Source: Pseudomonas frederiksbergensis (GTDB lineage: Bacteria > Pseudomonadota > Gammaproteobacteria > Pseudomonadales > Pseudomonadaceae). From it: DNA of 64,000 nucleotides. Of the stretch, positions 45,032-53,368 are shown one piece after another; position 1 is the first letter of the stretch; every line of letters starts with the position of its first letter. The position numbers and the translations under genes were made by a program. The stretch covers positions 1,798,001 through 1,862,000 of the forward strand of contig NZ_CP017886.1 in assembly GCF_001874645.1 (NCBI RefSeq). Direction: 5' to 3'. Under the pieces are notes generated by a model. It had not been told where the DNA came from and searched no databases. It saw only the letters and a program-made list of their open reading frames with translations.

Positions 45032-46021
45032 TCAGCGCAAAATGATCATTCGTCCCAACAGGCTGAGCTGCTCGAACCCCAGTACGCCTTGCAGGGAGTC
45101 AAGCACCGCTTGCGGGTCTTTGCTTGGAAAGCTGCCACTGATCCGTCGTGCGGCCAGGTCGTCGTTGAGCACGATGATCCGTCCCGGGTAATACCGGTCG
45201 AGGTCCTTCACCACGTCGGCCAAGGGTGACTTGTAATAATTGAGCCAGCCCTGACGCCACGCCAGTTGCGCTTCACTGTCGACGGCGTGGAGTTTTGCCA
45301 TGGTGCCGGCGCCATAAGCCACTTGCTGGCCAGCCGTTAGCACCTGCTGCTCGGCGCCCTTGGTCGGCGTCACTCCAACGCGTCCCGAGAGCACCGTCAC
45401 CTGTGCGCCTGCTGGTTGCAATCGCACTTCGAACTGCGTCCCGAGCACCCGCGCTTCGCCCTTTTCAGCGTCGACCACAAAGGGCTCACCGGTATGGGTC
45501 ACGCTGAAAAAGGCCGCTCCGCGGCGCACCCGAACATGCCGTTCACCGTGGCTGAAATCCACGGCAATGGCGCTGTCGGCATCGAGGGTGACTCGGGATT
45601 GGTCGTCCAGGATCACGCTGCGCACTTCACCCGGCGCCGAGACATAATCCGCCCCTGAATCATCGAGCCAGCGCGACGGCTGCCAACCGGCGCCTATCGA
45701 AACCATCAGCAGCAAGCAGGCGGCCATGGCCAAACCGCCAGACCAGCGACGCACGCTGGAACGCCTGGAGCGGTTCATCGTATTGAGGTAACCCTGCAAG
45801 GTAAAAGCCTCTTCCTCGGCCAAGGTGCGGGCCGGCACTTCGCTCAAATCCCAGACCACCTGCGCCCGGGCATAGGCTTCGGCATGCGCCGGATCGGCCT
45901 GCAACCAACGGCCGAACGTGGCTTGATCGCCGCTGCTCGGCTGGTCATGCAACAGGCTCAGCCAGGCCATCGCAGCCTGCTCCTGAGCCGGTGTCGGAGT
46001 GACGCTGGCGGTGTGATTCAC
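45032..46021 (-). CDS. FecR-family anti-sigma/sigma regulator
   Basis: 329 residues. Cytoplasmic N-terminal DUF4880 domain with the WLSLLHDQPSSGDQATFGRW and AEAYARAQVVWD pattern, one membrane segment (about 92-110, GGLAMAACLLLMVSIGAG), FecR domain (about 125-220; YVSAPGEVRSVILDDQSRVT, LDADSAIAVDF) and a C-terminal STN-like domain that meets the receptor's STN. It holds or activates the ECF sigma according to receptor occupancy. Start overlaps the sigma stop by four bases. Confidence 0.92.
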   Translation of the reverse strand: MNHTASVTPTPAQEQAAMAWLSLLHDQPSSGDQATFGRWLQADPAHAEAYARAQVVWDLSEVPARTLAEEEAFTLQGYLNTMNRSRRSSVRRWSGGLAMAACLLLMVSIGAGWQPSRWLDDSGADYVSAPGEVRSVILDDQSRVTLDADSAIAVDFSHGERHVRVRRGAAFFSVTHTGEPFVVDAEKGEARVLGTQFEVRLQPAGAQVTVLSGRVGVTPTKGAEQQVLTAGQQVAYGAGTMAKLHAVDSEAQLAWRQGWLNYYKSPLADVVKDLDRYYPGRIIVLNDDLAARRISGSFPSKDPQAVLDSLQGVLGFEQLSLLGRMIILR

Positions 46022-46590
46022 GGTGCTTTCCCTGGCGTGCGAGATGTGGGCTCTCGCAGACTGGCCTTGCAGGCTTCGAGGGCACGCATCATATGTTTTT
46101 CCACGGCACTTTGGGAAAGCCCCATGGCCTTGGCGATTTCGGCGTACTTGCGTCCGTGAATGCGGTTGAGCAAAAAAATCTGCCGGGTACGTTCGGGCAA
46201 ACCGCGCAACGCCGCCTCGACATGACGCAGGTCGTTGCCAGCTTCCAGCGCCGCTTGTGGCTCGGCGCTGAGGTTGTGCTGTTGTTCCGGCAACCAGCCT
46301 TCACTGAGCCTTACTCGTGCACCTTCGCTGCGCAGATGATCGATAGCAATATTGCCGGCGCAGCGCAGCAGGTAAGTGCTGAGTTCTTCGACATGCACCT
46401 GCGGTCGGCGCCAGAAGCGCAAAAACAGGTCCTGCACCAGATCTGCGGCAGTCGCCCGACAACCCACGCGCCGACTGACCAACGCTTCCATTTGCGGACG
46501 CTGGGACAAGAATACCTGCAAAAAATACGCGCGACTGTCCGGTCTTTCGGTGCCGTCAATGTTCTGGGATTCGGGTGGCGTATTGATCAT
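46018..46590 (-). CDS. FecI-type ECF sigma factor
   Basis: 190 residues. Sigma region 2 (AADLVQDLFLRFWRRPQ, STYLLRCAGNIAIDHLRSE) and region 4 (ALRGLPERTRQIFLLNRIHG, KYAEIAKAMGLSQSAVEKHM). ATG 46590 is chosen because a Fur-box-like site lies just upstream, which leaves room for a promoter; a longer frame to 46671 would run through that site. The ribosome site is weak. It drives the TonB receptor unit when signalled through FecR. First gene of the iron-signalling cluster. Confidence 0.9.
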   Translation of the reverse strand: MINTPPESQNIDGTERPDSRAYFLQVFLSQRPQMEALVSRRVGCRATAADLVQDLFLRFWRRPQVHVEELSTYLLRCAGNIAIDHLRSEGARVRLSEGWLPEQQHNLSAEPQAALEAGNDLRHVEAALRGLPERTRQIFLLNRIHGRKYAEIAKAMGLSQSAVEKHMMRALEACKASLREPTSRTPGKAP

Positions 46591-46644
46591 CAAAGGTCGA
46601 CTCAACGTGATCCATGCCCTACGCAGGGTCAACGGTGCGCCAAT

Positions 46645-46663
46645 ACTAATGATAAATATTCTC
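46645..46663. promoter_or_regulatory. Fur-box-like site upstream of the ECF sigma gene
   Basis: ACTAATGATAAATATTCTC matches the 19-bp Fur consensus GATAATGATAATCATTATC at 14 positions. Located 55 bases upstream of the sigma start, as usual for iron-starvation sigma genes. Confidence 0.65.
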
Positions 46664-46793
46664 ATGCGCAAAAGACTCTGATGAGAGAACGCTACTCAGT
46701 CGGTCTGCGCTGATTGCCGGATGCAGTGATCTGCGCCACTGCAGCCAGGCAGCTCCAGTGTGATGGGTGACAACAAGGGGCAATACGTGGGGG

Positions 46794-47696
46794 TCAGGAA
46801 CAGGCGGTTTTCAGCGCGGGGGGATCCAGTTGGTCACGAAATGCCAGGTAGTGTTTGAGCACCTGGAGCGGCGCCTCGATTTGCGGGTAATGACCAATTC
46901 CGGGTAGCGATACTGTGTCCGGATTGGGGATCAGTTGGCGGTAACGTTCGAGCATGTGGGCGCCGGACACCGGGTCGACTTCGCCGTCGATCACGCGTAA
47001 TGGAACGGCGCCAGCTTGCATGGCACTGACCCAGCGATCACGCTGCATGCGGCGTTGCGGCACATAGTTGATCAGTTTGTGCATGATCCGCGTGCCGCGG
47101 TTGTTGTCGATCAGGCTCCAGAAATCGTCCAGTTCGCTTTCACTCGGACGGGTCTGGGGGCCAAAGATCTGCCGGAAACTCTTGACCAGCCCATCCCGGC
47201 TGAACGCCCGCCCGATCATCCAGCCCAATGGACTGAGCAACAGTTTTTGCATCAACACCGGCCGATGGGTTTCGGGAAACAGGCCACCATTGAGGAACAC
47301 ACAACTGCCAATCTCGATACGTGCCTCAATATGCCGGGCCAATAATTCCTGAGCCACGCTGTCACCGTAATCATGCGCCAGGAGGTGCACAGGCTGCCTG
47401 ACGCCCAAATAATCCAACAGTGCCTGCTGCAAATCGGCCTGCTCCAACAGGCAGTATTCATGGTCCAGCGGCTTGGCCGAGTCGCCAAAACCGAGCATGT
47501 CGCAAGCGATCACCCGATACCGCTGGGTCAAGGGTTGCCAAAGGTAATGCCAATCCCAACTGGCGGTGGGAAAACCGTGGATCAGCAACAACGGCTCACC
47601 CTGCCCGGCCACCCAATAGCGAATGGTCTGGCCACGGAACACAAAGCTCTGGCCGCGTTTGCGCCAGACGCATAGCGGGATTTCGGCGAGTTGCAT
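46794..47696 (-). CDS. Alpha/beta hydrolase
   Basis: 300 residues. Abhydrolase_1 fold: IRYWVAGQGEPLLLIHGFPT (oxyanion HG), ACDMLGFGDSAKP, a nucleophile elbow that reads LLAHDYGDS, so the nucleophile is Asp as in haloalkane dehalogenases and epoxide hydrolases rather than Ser, an acid in VIDGEVDPVSG and His in PGIGHYPQIE. The Asp nucleophile suggests an epoxide hydrolase- or dehalogenase-like chemistry. Its ATG overlaps the stop of the 58-aa gene upstream by one base (TAATG). Confidence 0.85.
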   Translation of the reverse strand: MQLAEIPLCVWRKRGQSFVFRGQTIRYWVAGQGEPLLLIHGFPTASWDWHYLWQPLTQRYRVIACDMLGFGDSAKPLDHEYCLLEQADLQQALLDYLGVRQPVHLLAHDYGDSVAQELLARHIEARIEIGSCVFLNGGLFPETHRPVLMQKLLLSPLGWMIGRAFSRDGLVKSFRQIFGPQTRPSESELDDFWSLIDNNRGTRIMHKLINYVPQRRMQRDRWVSAMQAGAVPLRVIDGEVDPVSGAHMLERYRQLIPNPDTVSLPGIGHYPQIEAPLQVLKHYLAFRDQLDPPALKTACS

Positions 47697-47872
47697 TAGA
47701 GTCTGTAACCCGGAGCGGGTTGATCGAGTTTACGCAGCAACGCCGGCCAGGCCAGCGCGCCGCCCATCCCTTGAGCACTTTTGGTCACGCCGGTAATCAT
47801 CGCCTTGGCGCCTGCAGCGGCGCTGGCCTGAGCTTTCACATCGGATGTCGATTGAACGGGGGTTACGCTCAC
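47696..47872 (-). CDS. Small protein (58 aa) coupled to the alpha/beta hydrolase
   Basis: GTG start at 47872 with GAGG about 9 bases upstream; 58 residues, stop TAA sharing one base with the hydrolase ATG. It begins MSVTPVQSTSDVKAQ, continues with an Ala/Gly-rich helix-like middle (ASAAAGAKAMITGVTKSAQG) and ends LRKLDQPAPGYRL. No known domain. Overlap and ribosome site support real translation; a role with the hydrolase is inference. Confidence 0.62.
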   Translation of the reverse strand: MSVTPVQSTSDVKAQASAAAGAKAMITGVTKSAQGMGGALAWPALLRKLDQPAPGYRL

Positions 47873-48064
47873 GGCAAGGACCTCTGGTTTTTATTATTTT
47901 GTGGGGGTGAACGCAGTCTAGTCAGCTGTCGGGATTCGTGTAGTTGCATTGGCAGCCAGCTTACTGACCTGACGAGTCAGCAAGCCTTCGGTCGCTAATT
48001 AACGTGAGCGACGTCACAACACCCGGGGCCAGTAGCGGCGCAGCAAACAGGTGCGAGCGTCCGG

Positions 48065-48520
48065 TCAGCCGTGCAGCGCGCTGATCAGTTCCGCCAGCCA
48101 AGGTTCGGCGTCGGTTTCCGGGGTCACGCTTTCACTGGCGTCCAGGCGCAGCATGGGCAGTACTTCACGGACGGCCAACTCACCGAACAGCTCGCGCATT
48201 TGTTCACCGCCACCACAGAACGTGTCGCCGTAGCTGGCATCCCCCAGACCGATCACCGCTCCCGGCAAGCCGCGCCAGGCAGCGGGTAGCTGATCGCGAA
48301 TCGTCGAATACAGCGGTTGCAGGTTGTCCGGTAACTCACCCATGCCGGTGGTCGAGGTCACGACCAGAAAGGCCTCGGGAGCAAACGCCTGGACATCGGC
48401 CAGCGTTGCACGCGGGTTGTGCCAGGTTTCAAAACCTGCCGCTTTGAGAAGGTTGGCCGCATGCCGGGCGACTTCTTCAGCCGTGCCGTACACCGAGCCG
48501 GAAAGGATGGCGACTTTCAT
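48065..48520 (-). CDS. Flavodoxin-like protein (MioC family)
   Basis: 151 residues from ATG 48520 (AGGA 8 bases before). Flavodoxin fold: FMN phosphate loop ILSGSVYGTAEEVARH, 50s loop VVTSTTGMGELPDN, 90s loop IGLGDASYGDTFCGGGEQM. Likely a one- or two-electron FMN carrier, as MioC in biotin synthesis, or as nitric-oxide-related flavodoxins; partner unknown. Stands alone. Confidence 0.9.
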   Translation of the reverse strand: MKVAILSGSVYGTAEEVARHAANLLKAAGFETWHNPRATLADVQAFAPEAFLVVTSTTGMGELPDNLQPLYSTIRDQLPAAWRGLPGAVIGLGDASYGDTFCGGGEQMRELFGELAVREVLPMLRLDASESVTPETDAEPWLAELISALHG

Positions 48521-48673
48521 CAATCTGATCCTGAAGCAAAGTAAAAGACTCGGATATTAACAGCTGACGCAAAAAAACTGCGATTGCCTCGCAATGAGCA
48601 CTGATGGCCAGTGGACAGTCCACAGCCATGTCATAGAATGCAGTGCACCATTTTGCGCAGAAAGGACTTTCTG

Positions 48674-48772
48674 ATGATCAATGCCCAGCCGATTCAACGG
48701 ATTGAACAACTGGACGCCCAACTGGCCGAAGTTGAAGCAGAACTTCAGGCACTCAAAGCGACAAACGGTTAA
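48674..48772 (+). CDS. Very small coiled-coil protein (32 aa)
   Basis: ATG 48674 preceded by AAAGGA at a good distance. 32 residues: MINAQPIQRIEQLDAQLAEV then EAELQALKATNG. The I-L-L-V-L-L spacing fits a short leucine-zipper-like helix. Too short for most gene callers. Located 73 bases before the PilZ-like gene on the same strand. Function unknown. Confidence 0.55.
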   Translation: MINAQPIQRIEQLDAQLAEVEAELQALKATNG

Positions 48773-48844
48773 AACAAGCTGTCGAATTAATGGTCATTAA
48801 CTACAATCACCAATGACTTTGTCATCATTTCTTTCGAGTAAACC

Positions 48845-49450
48845 ATGCATCGCGATGCCCTCCTGACTCAGGATGAACTGGACTTCATCCAGACCATGCA
48901 GCACAACCCGCAGCTTAACGTTCGTGATGCGACGTCGAGCCTGCTGGTGAATGGGGGCTCGCAAATCCGAGATTTATTGACACGTCTGGCGGCCAATGAA
49001 CAGGTCACCATTCAGGCACACTTCGACAATCAGCAAATGACCTTTCCACTGCATTTGGTCGAGGATGAGTTTCATGCGCTGCATTTGCGCCTGGGCGTAC
49101 CGAGCATCTACGAGGACGGGCCGATGGTTCGCCCCTGGCGTCTGGCGCTTGAAGAGCCCGTAGCCCTGGAGAACGCCAAAGGCCAACCCGGCACGCTGTG
49201 GGTGCACGAAGTGTCGTTCAAAGGAATTTTGCTGGAAGTACGCAACCGTACCAAACCGCCGAAAAGTTTCGCGCTGTGGTTCAGCCCTTCAGGCTACGAA
49301 CGCATTGCGTTGCGCGGGGCCTTCGAGCGAGAAACCGAACAGGGCTATTACGCCTATCGGCTCAACCAAAGCGACAAGGATGAAACCGAACGCCTGCGTC
49401 AGTACATTCTTCAGCAACATCGCCTGACACACCCCACGTTGCACATCTGA
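48845..49450 (+). CDS. PilZ-like domain protein
   Basis: 201 residues. N-terminal helical part, then a YcgR-like flow: VTIQAHFDNQQMTFPLHLVE, RPWRLALEEPVALEN and VHEVSFKGILLEV. The last two resemble the RxxxR and (D/N)xSxxG c-di-GMP motifs of PilZ domains, but in degenerate form (RPWRL, EVSFKG), so nucleotide binding is uncertain. Cytosolic. The assignment is by pattern only. Confidence 0.55.
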   Translation: MHRDALLTQDELDFIQTMQHNPQLNVRDATSSLLVNGGSQIRDLLTRLAANEQVTIQAHFDNQQMTFPLHLVEDEFHALHLRLGVPSIYEDGPMVRPWRLALEEPVALENAKGQPGTLWVHEVSFKGILLEVRNRTKPPKSFALWFSPSGYERIALRGAFERETEQGYYAYRLNQSDKDETERLRQYILQQHRLTHPTLHI

Positions 49451-49453
49451 GTG

Positions 49454-50404
49454 TCAGGTATTGAGCGTTCCCGCGAGGAACTGCTGCAAACGCTGCTGCA
49501 TCAACACCCCTTCACGTCCAATACAGCCAATCGACGATCCGGCCAGGCTCTCTTGTGCCAGATCGGCCGAATCGCCCGCTAGCATCAGGCGGCAATCCAG
49601 CCCCATAGCCAGACGATTCAGACGGTGGGAGAAATCAGGCACCGGCGCGCAATTGGAGAACAGCACCAGCGCATGCGGCTTAATCTTTTCACAGACCAGG
49701 ATCAGCTCATCAAAGGGTTGCCCCAGTGCCAGCACCCTGACGCCTAAATCCGGACTGCCCATGTACAAGGCAGCCAATAGCAACTCAAGCTCACGGCAGT
49801 GCCCCTCAATGGCTGCAACGACGACCCGCAACAGCTGCGAGCCTCGCAACAAAACCAGACGCTGAAGAACCCTGGCACGAAGGAAACCATCCAGCATCAC
49901 CCATTCGCTGACGTGTCCGAACTTGTCTTGCTGCTGAAGTAGTTGCGTCCACAGCGGCATGAAAATGTCCTGGAACGTCACCGTCAGTAAATAGGTAGAA
50001 AACACCTGACCGTAGATCCGCCCCAACTCCACATCGTCAAAATTGCTGACCGCTGCGGTGATCTGCGCTTGCCACTGGGCATAGTCGGCCTGAACCAGCT
50101 CATCCGGGATGATGCTCGACAACGCCAAAACGTCGCTGGTCTTCGCCAGAATCTTGCCCACCTTGCTGACTGCCACGCCCCGCCCGATCCAGCCAAGAAT
50201 GCTCTGAACCCGTTCAATATCGGTCATGGAATACAGACGATGCCCACTTTCGGTGCGTGTCGGCTGAATCAACCCGTAGCGCCGCTCCCAGGCGCGCAAG
50301 GTCACCGGATTGACGCCCGTCAGGCGCGCCACTTCACGAATTGGGAACAGTTGCTCTTGCGTTATCGAGAGAGGGGGCGGGTGAATCGCAGTGCTAGCCG
50401 CCAT
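49454..50404 (-). CDS. MerR-family regulator with CarH/LitR-like C-terminal domain
   Basis: 316 residues from ATG 50404. MerR HTH (about 20-90; FPIREVARLTGVNPVTLRAW, RRYGLIQPTRTESGHRLYS), a helical linker (105-185) and a B12-binding-like Rossmann domain (190-310; LLRVVVAAIEGHCRELELLL, PDLGVRVLALGQPFDELILV). The CarH cobalamin motif ExHxxG appears here as E200-G-H202-C-R-E205: Glu and His kept, Gly replaced. Such proteins control light-response genes in Pseudomonas and others. Divergent from the monooxygenase-like gene. Confidence 0.85.
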   Translation of the reverse strand: MAASTAIHPPPLSITQEQLFPIREVARLTGVNPVTLRAWERRYGLIQPTRTESGHRLYSMTDIERVQSILGWIGRGVAVSKVGKILAKTSDVLALSSIIPDELVQADYAQWQAQITAAVSNFDDVELGRIYGQVFSTYLLTVTFQDIFMPLWTQLLQQQDKFGHVSEWVMLDGFLRARVLQRLVLLRGSQLLRVVVAAIEGHCRELELLLAALYMGSPDLGVRVLALGQPFDELILVCEKIKPHALVLFSNCAPVPDFSHRLNRLAMGLDCRLMLAGDSADLAQESLAGSSIGCIGREGVLMQQRLQQFLAGTLNT

Positions 50405-50610
50405 TACTGGGACGCCCGTGTCAGATTGGATTCCACTTATCCCTGATCGGCCTCCTATATACAAGAAAGTTTTATCTGACCAACGTCTCTGGTGCATTGA
50501 GTGAAATCAGGAATAATCCTTGCTTGTTTTTAGACGCAGCCCTTTACCCCGGTGCTGCGTTTTGTACGCCTCCTACCCGGAACCGCGTGCCTGTCCTATG
50601 GAGATACACA
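50405..50610. promoter_or_regulatory. Divergent promoter region, MerR / monooxygenase-like
   Basis: 206 bases between divergent genes. TATATACAAG at about 50456-50465 resembles half-sites reported for LitR/CarH-type regulators (TTGTATA on the other strand). No complete palindrome is seen. Confidence 0.3.
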
Positions 50611-51180
50611 ATGTCTACCTCACCCGTCACCCTGATGGTTGCGCGCCGCGTTGCCAGCGGGCGTTATCAGGACCTGATCGCCTGGCTGCGCGAAGGCGAA
50701 CAACTGGCTACCGACTTTCCCGGTTATCTCGGCTCTGGCGTGCTCGCTCCGCCGCCCGGTGATGACGAATTCCAGATTATCTTCCGCTTCGCCGATGAAC
50801 GGACCCTGCATGCCTGGGAGCACTCCGCCTCACGCACTGCGTGGCTGGGACGCGGCAGCGACTTGTTTGCCCACCCTTCCGAGCATCGGGTCAGCGGCAT
50901 CGACGGTTGGTTCGGTGCAGGCGGGCAACGTCCGCCTCGCTGGAAACAGGCCGTGGCGATCTGGCTGGCATTTTTCCCGGTCTCGCTGTTGTTCAACTTT
51001 GTATTCGGCCCGCTGCTGGGCGACATGGGCCTGCTGATCCGGGTATTTGTCAGCACCCTCGCCCTGACGCCTTTGATGGTCTACTTCTTCATTCCACTGT
51101 CGACCCACCTGCTGGCCGGCTGGTTGAACAGCGCTTCGGCACGGCCATTGCCCTCGACACCGTCCACCCAGAATCGTTAA
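50611..51180 (+). CDS. Membrane-anchored antibiotic-monooxygenase-like protein
   Basis: 189 residues. N-terminal ABM-type ferredoxin-like domain (about 1-95; VTLMVARRVASGRYQDLIAW, FPGYLGSGVLAPPPGDDEFQ, IIFRFADERTLHAWEHSA), followed by two membrane segments (about 115-135 and 142-165). GGAG precedes ATG 50611; the longer open frame from 50497 has no signal. Members of this family join an ABM domain to a membrane tail and their function is not known. Stop codon runs into a REP doublet. Confidence 0.82.
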   Translation: MSTSPVTLMVARRVASGRYQDLIAWLREGEQLATDFPGYLGSGVLAPPPGDDEFQIIFRFADERTLHAWEHSASRTAWLGRGSDLFAHPSEHRVSGIDGWFGAGGQRPPRWKQAVAIWLAFFPVSLLFNFVFGPLLGDMGLLIRVFVSTLALTPLMVYFFIPLSTHLLAGWLNSASARPLPSTPSTQNR

Positions 51181-51260
51181 AAGATCGCAGCCTACGGCAG
51201 CTCCCATGATGTGAGGTTTAGCCTGGCTGTTGTAGGAGCTGCCGGAGGCTGCGATCTTTT
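51179..51260. repeat. REP doublet (REPIN), diverged
   Basis: AAAAGATCGCAGCCTACGG to CTCCCATG, then TGTAGGAGCTGCCGGAGG to GATCTTTT. Overlaps the stop of the upstream gene. Confidence 0.85.
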
Positions 51261-51320
51261 CAGGGCATTGCGCAGGCTGTCGCTGGTATAGTTTTGCCAT
51301 ACCCGCGATGCGAGCCATCC

Positions 51321-52031
51321 ATGACCTCTTCTTCTGCTCCGATCCTCATCACCGGCGCCAGCCAGCGCGTCGGTCTGCACTGCGCGCAACGGTTGCTGGA
51401 AGAAGGTCATCACGTGATCATCAGCTACCGCAGCGAACGCCCTGGCGTGCAAACACTGCGCGACCTTGGCGCGATTGCACTGTTTGCCGATTTTTCCAGC
51501 GAAGCCGGGATCCTGGCGTTCATCACGCAATTGAAAGCCCATACCCAGAGCTTGCGGGCGATTGTGCATAACGCTTCCGCATGGCTGGCCGAAACCCCTG
51601 ACACCGAAGTGGCCGCCTTCACCCAGATGTTCAGCGTGCACATGCTGGCGCCCTATCTGATCAACCTGCATTGTGCCGACTTGCTGGAGCGCTCCAACCC
51701 CGCCGACATCGTGCATATCAGCGACGATGTCACGCGCAAGGGCAGCAGCAAGCACATTGCCTACTGCGCCAGCAAAGCCGGGCTCGACAGCCTGACCTTG
51801 TCCTTCGCCGCGAAATACGCACCGAAAATCAAGGTCAACGGCATCGCGCCGGCCCTGCTACTGTTTAACCCCGACGACGACGCGGCGTACCGCGCCAAGG
51901 TCCTGGCCAAATCCGCGCTGGGTATCGAACCTGGCAGTGAGGTTATCTACCAGAGCCTGCGCTATTTGCTGGACAACCCTTATGTCACCGGTACGACGCT
52001 GACCGTCAACGGCGGACGGCACGTCAAGTAG
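51321..52031 (+). CDS. folM: Dihydromonapterin reductase FolM
   Basis: 236 residues. SDR with the atypical site [30 protein letters not shown], Ser in [12 protein letters not shown], and [11 protein letters not shown] (YxxxK). FolM-type SDRs reduce dihydromonapterin to tetrahydromonapterin, the cofactor of phenylalanine hydroxylase in Pseudomonas. folE and folX follow on the same strand, 23 bases on, which strongly supports the call. Confidence 0.92.
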   Translation: MTSSSAPILITGASQRVGLHCAQRLLEEGHHVIISYRSERPGVQTLRDLGAIALFADFSSEAGILAFITQLKAHTQSLRAIVHNASAWLAETPDTEVAAFTQMFSVHMLAPYLINLHCADLLERSNPADIVHISDDVTRKGSSKHIAYCASKAGLDSLTLSFAAKYAPKIKVNGIAPALLLFNPDDDAAYRAKVLAKSALGIEPGSEVIYQSLRYLLDNPYVTGTTLTVNGGRHVK

Positions 52032-52054
52032 GCCGCCCCCCGCGAGGATGTTCC

Positions 52055-52630
52055 ATGACCCTATCGCTGCCCCAGAACTCCCTGTCCCAGAGCTACCGCG
52101 AGATCCTTATCGGCGTCGGTGAAGACCCCGACCGTGAAGGCTTGCTGGACACCCCGGCGCGTGCAGCCAAAGCCATGCAGTACCTGTGTCATGGTTACGA
52201 ACAGAGCGTCGACGAGATCGTCAATGGCGCGCTGTTCGCGTCTGACAACGATGAAATGGTGATCGTTGACGACATCGAGCTCTACTCGCTTTGCGAACAT
52301 CACCTGCTGCCCTTCATCGGCAAGGCCCATGTGGCTTATATTCCTACCGGCAAGGTGCTGGGTCTGTCGAAGATCGCGCGAATCGTCGACATGTTCGCCC
52401 GGCGTTTGCAGATCCAGGAAAACCTCACCCGGGAAATCGCCGAGGCGGTGCAACGCGTGACCCAGGCCGCCGGTGTTGCGGTAGTGATCGAGGCCCAGCA
52501 TATGTGCATGATGATGCGCGGCGTCGAGAAACAGAATTCGACCATGAACACCTCGGTGATGCTCGGCGCCTTCCGCGAGTCGAGCAACACCCGTCAGGAG
52601 TTCCTGCAATTGATTGGACGGAGCAAGTAG
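52055..52630 (+). CDS. folE: GTP cyclohydrolase I (FolE)
   Basis: 191 residues. Zinc and active-site motifs of type [20 protein letters not shown] (Cys, His, His), [47 protein letters not shown] (second Cys). Converts GTP to 7,8-dihydroneopterin triphosphate. In the folM-folE-folX unit it supplies monapterin; a second folE elsewhere would serve folate. GAGG before ATG. Confidence 0.95.
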   Translation: MTLSLPQNSLSQSYREILIGVGEDPDREGLLDTPARAAKAMQYLCHGYEQSVDEIVNGALFASDNDEMVIVDDIELYSLCEHHLLPFIGKAHVAYIPTGKVLGLSKIARIVDMFARRLQIQENLTREIAEAVQRVTQAAGVAVVIEAQHMCMMMRGVEKQNSTMNTSVMLGAFRESSNTRQEFLQLIGRSK

Positions 52631-52632
52631 CA

Positions 52633-53004
52633 ATGCCACAACTTCAACCAGGAATGGCCCGGATCCGGGTCAAGGACCTGTGTCTGCGGACCTTCATCGG
52701 AATCAATGAGGACGAAATCCTCAACAAGCAGGATGTGCTGATCAACCTGACCATCCTTTATGCCGCGCAAGACGCCGTGCGCGACAACGACATCGATCAT
52801 GCGCTCAATTACCGCACCATTACCAAGGCGATCATCGCCCACGTGGAAGGCAATCGGTTCGCCCTGCTCGAACGCCTGACCCAGGAGTTACTCGATCTGG
52901 TCATGGCCAACCAGAGCGTGCTTTACGCCGAAGTCGAAGTCGACAAACCCCACGCCCTGCGTTTCGCCGAGTCGGTATCGATTACCCTCGCCGCGAGTCG
53001 CTGA
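52633..53004 (+). CDS. folX: Dihydroneopterin triphosphate 2'-epimerase FolX
   Basis: 123 residues, starting 2 bases after folE. FolB/FolX fold: [75 protein letters not shown]. Epimerises dihydroneopterin triphosphate to dihydromonapterin triphosphate. FolX rather than FolB because of the NYRTIT/INEDE pattern and the folM/folE context. Confidence 0.92.
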   Translation: MPQLQPGMARIRVKDLCLRTFIGINEDEILNKQDVLINLTILYAAQDAVRDNDIDHALNYRTITKAIIAHVEGNRFALLERLTQELLDLVMANQSVLYAEVEVDKPHALRFAESVSITLAASR

Positions 53005-53071
53005 CCGTGTCTGGCGCATAAACCGCCAGGCTTTTATTATCCGCGCCACGTTTGATTGCACCGAGCCCATC

Positions 53072-53368
53072 ATGACCGAACAACAACGCCTGGAACTTGA
53101 AGCTGCTGCTTTCCGCCGACTGGTCGCGCACCTGGACAGTCGCAAGGATGTGCAGAACATCGACCTGATGAACCTCTCGGGTTTCTGCCGCAACTGCCTG
53201 TCCAAGTGGTACAAGGCAGCCGCCGACGAACGCCAGATCGAGGTCAGCCTCGATGACGCCCGCGAAGTGGTTTACGGCATGCCGTACGCCGAGTGGAAAG
53301 CCCACTACCAGCAAGAAGCCAACGCCGACCAGCAAGCGGCGTTCGCCAAAGGAAAAACCCATGACTGA
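53072..53368 (+). CDS. DUF1244 domain protein
   Basis: 98 residues. Core MNLSGFCRNCLSKWYKAAAD and DAREVVYGMPYAEWKAHYQ match DUF1244, a small conserved proteobacterial family with an invariant Cys pair (CRNC). Function unknown; fumarate hydratase or metal-related roles have been guessed. Overlaps the next ATG by 8 bases. Confidence 0.9.
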   Translation: MTEQQRLELEAAAFRRLVAHLDSRKDVQNIDLMNLSGFCRNCLSKWYKAAADERQIEVSLDDAREVVYGMPYAEWKAHYQQEANADQQAAFAKGKTHD

